DNA of 64,000 bases. Origin: Cryptomeria japonica (lineage: Eukaryota > Streptophyta > Pinopsida > Cupressales > Cupressaceae). Below, in pieces: positions 56,201 to 64,000 of the stretch. Positions within the stretch are counted from its first letter, which is position 1. Each line of letters begins with the position of its first letter. The stretch lies in contig NC_081409.1 in assembly GCF_030272615.1 (NCBI RefSeq), forward strand, positions 912,292,340-912,356,339, given 5' to 3'. A program made the translations under genes and the position numbers. The notes beneath the pieces were generated by a model, which had not been told where the DNA came from, did not search any database, and saw nothing but the letters and a program-made list of their open reading frames with translations.

Positions 56201-58115
56201 CATAGTCATATTTGCCTGATGATGTTATTTAGAAACTTTAATATTTTATTATGTTAAGATTTAATGTTTCAAAAGGTGATTTTTTTTGTTTCAAATATGT
56301 GACCGAAATACTTTGAAATGGTTGATCATTATTGTATTGATAGACAACTAAAAGATATATAATATAAAAGTTTTGCCAACTTTTTGAAGATAGTTGTAAT
56401 GGTGGAAAAATGGTGAATGATAGATCAAGAGGAAAACTACCCTTTCCCTCAAAGAGAGATGAGAGTTTAACTATTGATTACCCTTCAAACACTTTTCACC
56501 ATATTAATTTTGGAAGAGGAGAGGATAATTCACTAGATTCAATCTCTCCACATGAAGATGGTAGATTTAATTTTGAATGAAATAGGAATGATAAGTTGAT
56601 CCCCTCTTCCTTGTTTGAGATGGAAAGGAAATGATTGAATTGTGTAATGCAAAAGTGACAAAAAAATGATTATAACTTGAGATTGGAATATGGGATGAAG
56701 CTATGCACCTAGATCTGGCAGCAATATGTCAAGACGAAGTCACCCTGCGAATTTGAGGAAAAGTTGCCCAGATCGTGGCGGGAATGTACACGATCCTCCG
56801 AAAAATCTGCGAAACGAAAAGGGTTTTTATGCCTCTGCAAATGGAATCTGAATCCAAAAGTATAGCCGCACACCTACAACCTACACACAAAAAAGAGAGG
56901 AAAATGGGTTGGGATTGGGGGTTTTCCTTTAAGTCAAACCCCAGTTTTGGAATTAACCAAGTAATGAAAGAAAGTACTTGCAAGTAGATGTAAATGAAAT
57001 AATGAATTGTAAATCACCTCAAGGGAGGTTGTAATAGCAACGTTGATAGAAATTCTTGTGTGGTATTGAATGTTGGAATCAATCTCTTCTTCAATGGTTG
57101 AATCCTTGACTTGAATGCAACAGGCCTAGCCTTGAAGGGAGACTTGAGAATGGTCAATGCTTGAAAGGAATGCTTGAATGATTGAATGCTTTATCTCATG
57201 TAAACTTCCACCCATCCAAATTATGCAAATGAGAGGATGAATGCCCCTTGAATACATGTTAGTGGATCTGATTTTCATCATAGGCCAACATCGGGGGAGT
57301 TTCCCTCCTGATGCACAACCAACAATGCAACCGTAGGAAGGGTCCTGCCCCAAAATAGGGCAGGGATAGGGGTGCCAAGCCTCTATCTTGGGAGGATAAG
57401 GGCACCATGCCCTTGTCCAAGGGGGGACAGTGGCACCACGCCCCTGTCTTACCTCTTTCTCTAGGGTAGAGTGCAGACGGGGTGATGCAGAGGCCAAGGA
57501 CGAAGTTGTTTCTGAGGGCTGAGTAATCTTTGATCTCCGATTAGGCTAGAGGATTCGAACTCGCGTGTGTGAGGACCATAATGTAGTTGAAAATTGCTAG
57601 GGTCACAATTTTATGACACTACAATAGTATGAGTCTATGTGCTTGCAAGTTTGAATGTTTATGTTTTGAAATTTATTGAATCCATGCACTACAATTTCTT
57701 TCTGGTCAATAATAATTTTGTGTGAGTGTGGTATCCATTTTTAAGCATTCAATTTCTTTTTAATATGGAAATGTTTTTTAATTAAAAAAATTATTTCTCA
57801 ATCAATGTTCTAGTTTATGTCTTAGAATATTGTTGTGATATTTATATTCATTCGTAGTAAACATCTGAATGCATTTATTTCATTGTTATGGATAAGTGTT
57901 AAATTCCTTTCCCGCTTTCTAGTTAAAAGCATACCCCAATTTTATTATTCAAAAATTAAAAATCTAGATCTTTAGAGGGAGTTGTATCTCCAAAATATAG
58001 AGCACAGATGATAATCAATTTACAACTAACCCAACTATTGTTGGTGTTTGTCTTTATCAATTGAGAAAATACGATTAATATTAATAAATATAACACAAGG
58101 ACAAATTTGTTAACC
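56201..58115. other. Region without recognised genes; may include the LTR of the next element
   Basis: Since a primer-like site follows at 58124, an LTR should end near 58116, but its left edge is not visible. 57340-57455 holds three loose copies of a unit containing GGCACCA(T/C)GCCC. Confidence 0.4.
57340..57455 (+). repeat. Three loose copies of a GGCACCATGCCC-containing unit
   Basis: GGTGCCAAGCCTC, GGCACCATGCCCTTGTCC and GGCACCACGCCCCTGTC recur about every 35-40 bases, separated by GGGAGGA-like or GGGGGGACA linkers. Confidence 0.5.
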
Positions 58116-58123
58116 AATAGATT

Positions 58124-58142
58124 TTCGGCGACTGTTGGGGAA
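58124..58142 (+). promoter_or_regulatory. Primer-binding-site-like sequence
   Basis: TTCGGCGACTGTTGGGGAA after an AT-rich LTR-like end; related to the string at 26737. Confidence 0.5.
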
Positions 58143-58879
58143 CTGAACAAAAGATTAATTAATTAATTGAACAATTACCTTTCACATGAAAAAACATGGT
58201 TATAACACACCATAATGAAATTCCAATGGTACAACCTAATATTGATTGGATTGATACTAAGCATGAAGATATCATCTCACAATTGGATACTATGGATTGA
58301 ATATGCAGAAGGAGCAATGCTAAATATACGAGGGTAAGCCAAGTATTAGAAGAAGAAGAACAACAATTAGCTGAATTATATAGAAGACTCCTCCTAGGAC
58401 AAAGATTGGTCTATGTTGAAAAAGTTGAAAGATTCTTGGTATTTGTAACAGAGAGAAAGCAAGGCCAAATACAAAATCAAGGCCAACAACCACCAAACAA
58501 ACAAAACCAACATAATCAAAATCAACAACATTGAGAGAATTTATCTATAAAGTTTTTCATAATTTATTGATTATCAAAGCACATTGGAGTCTAGAAGCTA
58601 TACTAGAGGTGAAAACAATAAAGGTATAATTAATCATGTATTTGAAAACTTGCAAAGTTAAAATTCTCTAGCGCACCATCTTTAGTGAGAAAATACCAAT
58701 CTAGAAGTAGGCCTCCTCCACATAAAGGTGTCAATCAATTACTAATTTTTTAGGCTTTGGTATTGCATGGCAATATTGTCCCCCTAACTATCAATTCAAC
58801 TGGTATAATGGCTTATCCATAACTAGTGCCATGGGGGGATAATATAGGGTCATTGGCTAGGGAGCCAATTACATGAATT

Positions 58880-59850
58880 GCCTAAGGGTTCTAGGAAGAA
58901 TCTTCTTAAGTTCAAAGGTGATCGAAAAACATTCACAGATGAACACATCAATGTTTTCTTGATTGCATGTGGAGTATTGGGAGTATAACATGAAGATGTA
59001 GTAGTCAGATTATTTTTGGAATCTCTAATAGATGCAATGGCATAATGGTTTTGTCACCTACCCAATGGACCAATAGACACTTTTAAAACTATGAGAACTA
59101 AGTTTGAATATATATTTAAAAGTGATAAAGATTGAAAATCCCCCTTATCCCAATTAATTAAATTGAAGAAAGAGGTATATGAGCCTATGAGAGAGTTCAT
59201 ATCTAAATTCAACAAATTAGTTAATAAAATTGTTGTTGGGAAAAGGTCCACGTCTAAAAACCAAAATGTTTATTCATAAATGCCCAACCATTAGATATTA
59301 GTTTTTATCTGAGAACAGAAAGGGTTGCAAATTTGGCTATTGCATAATATATGGCTATATAATTAGAAAATGACCTCATAATAGAAGGAAAATGGAAAGA
59401 GAATTACAATCAAGTAAGTGTCAACCTTCTACATCCTCTAATCTCATGATTCAAAGGTTCGATGATATTATTGCAATTGAAAAGTCAAAAGCCCAAGTGT
59501 TCACAACCATACCAACAACCTTATCAAGATATGAATAAAAAGGGGCACACACAACCAAGCACCAATAATAGAACCATACTTTTACCCCTCCACAATAAAG
59601 ACTATACATTGAAGGGCCATCTAGTGGAGGTAGGGTAACATGTGCCACTTTCATGTTACTACTAATCACGATGGGGCTACTTGTCTAGATGTTAACTATG
59701 AAGAAAGTTATTGAGTAACTAAAAATAAAGAGAGGTTCTTGACAAAGTATGACAACTTTGTAGTTATTTTCTTTGAGCATGAATCACACTCTAAAAGAGG
59801 GGGAGATATTTGCACCATGTTATATGGTCCTTCATATGTTGTTCTTACTT
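58880..59850 (+). pseudogene. gag: Gag remnant with CHHC knuckle
   Basis: KFKGDRKTFTDEHINVFLIA, then WFCHLPNGPIDTFKTMRTKF, then LIKLKKEVYEPMREFISKFN follow the retrotransposon-gag pattern (WF..LP then a coiled, charged C-terminal half). CHFHVTTNHDGATC at 59643-59684 is C-x2-H-x4-H-x4-C, the same knuckle variant as in the two Tat-type elements here. Many stops. Confidence 0.7.
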
Positions 59851-59976
59851 ATGGGTAACATAACTCAAAGAGAAAAGGTACATAAAATATTCTTGTTCAA
59901 TTCTGCATAGAGGAAGAGTTCCTCATCCCCCCATTTAAAAAAAAATCCAAATGCCATACCCAAAACTTTAGACACA

Positions 59977-60650
59977 TTGTCTTTCAAAAATCGTACAAAT
60001 CCTTTTGAAATTGTTGAATTTTGTAAGAGTTCTAAAATCCAAATTTCACTTGTTGAGTATTTGAAACTGAATCCTAATGAGTTAGACCACCTAATGAAGT
60101 ATGCTAAGTTTGATAATATTGAGCCTAATCTAACTACTCATGATCAAATGGTCAATACTAAAGATTCCTCTTTCAATTTATCTTTAAGAAATAAAACTTT
60201 ACTCCCATAGATCCCAAAGAAAATCCAAATCCTTTTTATGAGTCCCTTTATAGCAATGGCTATAGGCTAAGTAATTGCATCATAGATTCATGAGCCTCTT
60301 ACAATTTAATGCCTGCTAAGGTTTCCCAAGCTCGAGGAATATCCTTTTGAAAAATGTTACTCTATGGAGTCTAAGAAGGTTTCTTTAATAGGGCATATCA
60401 AAGATGCTCAGATCTCCCTGGTGGCACATCCAAATAAGAGACCTAAATTTAACCATCCTAGGCTATGACATGTTATTGATTAGAAGCTTTTACAAGGACT
60501 TGGATGGGAAAATCCAAATGGATTGGTCTCATGCTCTAATTCCCTTTGACAATAAGAAGATGATTTTAGACTTGGAGTTTAAAGATAAGTTCATTATCCT
60601 AAAGTTTGATGACCCTATATACTAAATCTAATATGAAGAGTTAGACTTTG
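59977..60650 (+). pseudogene. Protease-like segment
   Basis: IIDS followed by a stop and ASYNLMP near 60277-60310 suggests a decayed D-S-G-A-S active site. LNLTILGYDMLLIRSF and GKIQMDWSHALIPFD (60435-60560) resemble the C-terminal half of plant gypsy proteases. The open piece 59977-60210 precedes it without a motif. Confidence 0.45.
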
Positions 60651-60718
60651 GCTACTACATGTTGTTTAACAAATCTAAAAGTGACAAAAAATTTCTCAAT
60701 CCAAACATTTCTTCTAAA

Positions 60719-61200
60719 CTTTGGACATACTATTTTGATGGTAGTTGCTTGAATTTAGGGTCTAGAGTTGTGGTACTTTAGATTTTTCCAAATGGAGATA
60801 AATTTCCTTTAGATAAGTTGAAATTAAAAAATATCAACATTGTAGAATATGAAGCCTTGTTCTTGGGATTGACAGTAGCTAAGGAAAAGGGGATTAAAAA
60901 ATTGAAGGCTCTTGGAGATGAAAAGTTAATTGTCAAGCAAATGTGTGAAATATTTTTTATGAAGAATAAAAGGTTACAACATTACAAAAATAGAGTATGG
61001 GATGAAAGAGAACATTTTGATGCTTTCTCGATTGAGGAAGTACCTAGGGAATAAAATTCTAGATTTGATACTCTGGCAATCTCCGCCTCTTTTTTGCTAC
61101 CTCATCTTGATTTTGAGAAATACTCATATAGGATAGAGGTGATTCATAAGCCTAGTGTGCCAAATAATGTAGAATAATGGAAATATTTTGAAAATGGTAA
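60719..61200 (+). pseudogene. Archaeal-type RNase H
   Basis: WTYYFDGSCLNLGSRVVVL, NIVEYEALFLGLTVAKEKG, KALGDEKLIVKQM and IEEVPRE give the D, E, D order and closing block. A short segment follows (IEVIHKPSVPNNV) that I associate with this domain in other plant gypsy proteins. Open from 60818 to 61054. Confidence 0.7.
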
Positions 61201-61402
61201 GTGTTATCCTTATTTTCATTCAAGAGGAAAACAAGGTAACTCCCTATGAATTTTAACTAAATTCGTCCTCTTGTCTCTAAGTTAAGTTTTTGAGGCATTT
61301 TTGTCGCCTCATTTGTCCTTGAATACTTGATATTCGATCTTGGAATTTCATCCTATTAGTTAAAAATCAAATTTTCACTTAAAAAGGTAAATCTATTGTT
61401 TT

Positions 61403-62550
61403 GGTGTCAAATCGGGTTCTAAACCCGATTTTGCACCATTTTGGTCTCTATGTGTGAAATCGGGTTTTATGCCTAATTTTATGCCTTTGTTGTCCTTTTG
61501 TTGTCAATCAGACTTATAAGTCCGCTTTACACCATTTAGGGCATTATAGTGTAAATCGGACCTATAAGTCCAATTGACACCATAATGAGGCACAATTTTT
61601 AATTTAATGATTTGAGAGTCCGTTTTAAATCGGGTTTCTTCTTCCTTTATTATCAATTTCAATCTCTCTTTCTTTCATTATTTCATTGTAATTTACAAGG
61701 CATCGAGGCTTTGAGATCAAATTTTTCTTTCTCATGGTATGTTTTTGAATCTTTCTGTTGTGATTTTCATTCAGTATCTTGGTTTGCTTCAATCGGGCTT
61801 GAATACAAACAGCATACATCAAAATTTTTCCGATGTATGTTGTTATTATTCAAACCCGCATTATCATTTTTTATAAGATTCATTTATTTTACCAAACCAT
61901 AGCCTTTGGTGTTTGTCAGGGTTGAAAACCCGACACACACTAAAGCCTTGGCTTTGATGTGTGTTGGGCTTTCACCCAACCCACATCACTGTTGCCTTTC
62001 ACTATTTTTGTCTTGGCTTTGTTAAGTGTGAAGTTGAGTTTTGAACCCGACACACACCAAAGCTAGTGACTACGATGTGTGTCGAATTCAAACCCAACCC
62101 ACATCCCTTCGCCACTTTGATATGCACTTTCCTTGGTTGATGACGGGGTTGTAACCCTGCCATACACCGAAGCCTTGCTCTGTGGTGTGTGGTAGGGTTA
62201 CAATCCCACCACCCACCATTTCCTTTTCTCTCCCTCGCTATGGTGTCGATCAGGTTTACAACCCCAACTTCCATCGTAGTCCCTTGCTTAGGTGCGAGCC
62301 AGGGTTATAAACCCAACCGATACCACCTAGCATTTCACTATTTTTGCTAAGTATTGCCCATTAGGTCCATGTCGGAGTTCTATCCCTGACTTGCACCAAA
62401 ATCGACCCTTTCAAGTGTATATCGGGGTTATAAGCCCAATATACACCTTAATTTGATTTTTGGCTTGTCCCAAGTGCAAATCGGACTTATAAGTTTGATA
62501 TGCACTACTTGTTGTTTTCCACTTTTTCAAAGTGCTAAGTTTGATTTGCA
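61403..62550. repeat. Series of about 15 imperfect dyad-symmetric repeats
   Basis: Each unit is about 34 bases, roughly GGTGTAAATCGGG, then TTATAA-like centre, then its reverse complement ending ACACC. The best unit is 61403-61437: arms AAATCGGGTT and AACCCGATTT, loop CTA, outer GGTG and CACC. Others lie near 61505, 61553, 61905, 61957, 62032, 62078, 62140, 62183, 62243, 62288, 62355, 62415 and 62475. Spacer sequence is unrelated. No protein reads through it. Confidence 0.75.
61791..61862. repeat. 30-bp-arm inverted repeat (hairpin)
   Basis: Arms 61791-61820 and 61832-61862 are about 27 of 31 complementary with an 11-base loop. It lies within the dyad series but is much longer than its neighbours. 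Confidence 0.75.
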
Positions 62551-62680
62551 CTTGAATGACACACATACAAATTGGTGATTTTTTTAAAAACTGTTATTGA
62601 TCGAAGGCTTTTGTTCTATCAAATGGAATTCTTATGGAGGCTAATCAACTCAATATGGTGATGAATTTTCCAATGTTGTA

Positions 62681-64000
62681 GTGCACTTATTACAAATGAT
62701 GAAGCCATCACCTAGCAAAAGAACAATGAAGTTTAAAAAGCAAGAACTTCATCTAGACTTTCCTCCTTCTTCCGTATCATCAAATATTGACAATATTAGA
62801 GATATGGAAATCAGGCATGTCGATCTTGAAGAATTATTTAAAAGGGTCAGAGATCCGCCAATGTCCTACAAGATGGAGCCCACCATCAATAGTGGAATCC
62901 ATTTGGCTGCAACCTTTCCCATGTCTACACAGAACCCGAAATTCATGTTATCCCTAGCTGACAGGTATGATTGTACAACTAGATTAGTGAAAGATGTAGG
63001 AGGGAAAAATACTCTCATCAAGCTTGATGAGGACTTCTTTGACACATTTCAAGTGTCCACCCATAGATCAATATGCTAATATTGATATGCAATCATTTGT
63101 GACCTACTATGACAACAATTCGGACAAGTGCAAGAGGAACATCAATTATAATCGGTTGAAGACACCTAGGCCTACAATTGCAAGATGGTTTGAAACTCTT
63201 CCTCACAGTGACTTCATTGAGGAGGTCAATGATCTCATTACTCTTATCAGTAGGGTAAAAGGCCTCCCAAATTCCAATACATATCATAAGTGGATGTATC
63301 GGTACATTCACACTATCAGGCAAAATAAAAAGAAAATCTATTGGGGCAAGTAGATTGCAAATGTTTTGTGTGAGAAATTGACCAAGGTGCCCACCACCTT
63401 GAAATTCTACATGACTTCATATCTAGTCTATGTAGCTGCCTCAATGAGGCATTTTCCAGGTTTATCTACCATAGGTGATAGGAGCTAGGTTCCTGTTTAT
63501 CAATACTTCACCTAGTTGATTCTCAAGGAGAGTTTAGATCATTTCAGGAGGGTCAATGACATTTTATTTGCCCATTACATGTGCCTGTTTGATAAGGATC
63601 TTTGGAACAAGAGGGTGTCAAATGAGGCCTAGAAGTAGTAAGTGAATATGATTGTATTTTCTTGTAATGTCCTACATTCACATATATTAGGATTGGATGC
63701 TTTGATGAAGAACCTTTCATGCTTCCAAGGTATCCATCGGATAAAATCATCCTCATGGAAATGGGTCATCCGATGATATCAATCCATGAGTGTCAATCTA
63801 GATCTCATAAGACAGGTCTCAAGTTCTCCATTACCATTGGTTGATACTCCATCAATTCCATCTACAAGGCTTGTATCATGAAGGATGAGATGAGGAGAGT
63901 GACCATGAAATTATTCAAAGCTAGGAAATATTTTGACTACAGGGGTGTGAAGAATAAGATCAAGAAGAGTTACACTCATGTTCACCAAATTGAATATGTG
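62681..64000 (+). pseudogene. Decayed repeat-associated plant protein, runs off the window
   Basis: Open piece 62681-63079 then, after a frame change near 63050, 63024-63353, continuing past stops. Blocks in order: YNRLKTPRPTIARWFETLPH, YHKWMYRYIHTIRQNKKKIY, TLKFYMTSYLVYVAASM with HFPGLS, DHFRRVNDILFAHYM, RIGCFDEEPFMLPRYPSDKI (near 63690). I know this block order from repeat-associated plant proteins but have no name for the family. It begins about 130 bp after the dyad repeats, which may be its leader. Confidence 0.5.

Larger units (their letters stand above)
58116..61250 (+). mobile_element. Decayed plus-strand Ty3/gypsy element
   Basis: Primer-like site (58124-58142), gag core (58880-59280), CHHC knuckle (59643-59684), protease-like segment (about 60270-60620) and archaeal-type RNase H (60719-61054), in order on one strand but in shifting, stop-ridden frames. 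RT and integrase are not seen; protease is followed directly by the RNase H. Confidence 0.7.

Overview
This window looks like intergenic nuclear DNA of a land plant with a large, repeat-swollen genome. I favour a gymnosperm (conifer-like), but only from its texture: low GC, layered and heavily decayed LTR retrotransposons, very long element leaders, and no recognisable host gene in 64 kb. I see no rRNA gene, tRNA gene, CRISPR array or bacterial operon structure. Essentially every supportable feature is a transposable element or its wreckage.

Layout. 1-6998: right part of a minus-strand Ty3/gypsy element of Tat type (gag, protease, G-patch-like segment, long leader, 800-bp LTR), inserted into the 3' part of a Sirevirus-like Ty1/copia element (6999 to about 9915). 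10073-11826: a 5'-truncated LINE with a perfect 10-bp target duplication. About 11899: a partial gypsy-type LTR. 13117-17135: a short non-autonomous minus-strand LTR element whose 5' LTR is split by a solo LTR (15454-16985), the whole flanked by about 200-bp direct repeats. 17805-21113: a decayed copia-like element with paired LTRs. 23755-31941: an old gypsy-type element with two 1427-bp LTRs, one split by a 1.55-kb insertion; its coding remnants converge. 31997-33401: a solo Sirevirus-like LTR.

33826-52676 is the centrepiece: an 18.85-kb Tat-lineage element with two 1430-bp LTRs that differ, by my manual comparison, at only two positions. It has an unusually long tRNA-complementary primer site, a 2.7-kb leader, and one gag-pro-RT-RNaseH-archaeal-type-RNaseH-integrase frame broken by five stop codons and one single-base frameshift. 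About 6 kb follows pol, and this holds a plant mobile domain (PMD) gene in antisense, itself broken by two stops. Arrays of the motif AGCGCTATTG lie upstream of both the sense gag-pol gene and the antisense PMD gene, each in the orientation of its own gene.

52677 to about 56200: unrecognised decayed coding sequence interrupted by a degenerate gypsy-type LTR. 58116-61250: plus-strand gypsy remnant (primer site, gag, CHHC knuckle, protease-like segment, archaeal-type RNase H). 61403-62550: a striking series of about 15 imperfect dyad-symmetric repeats plus one 30-bp-stem hairpin. 62681-64000: decayed plus-strand coding sequence of a repeat-associated plant protein I recognise but cannot name.

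How it works together: these elements live by reverse transcription from LTR promoters. Nesting gives relative ages, with the 33.8-52.7 kb element the youngest. Its near-identical LTRs alongside a broken coding region suggest that an already defective copy was mobilised in trans. The possible new theme is that several related elements carry arrays of CG-centred, often palindromic short motifs in non-coding regions, and that an antisense gene shares the sense gene's leader motif.
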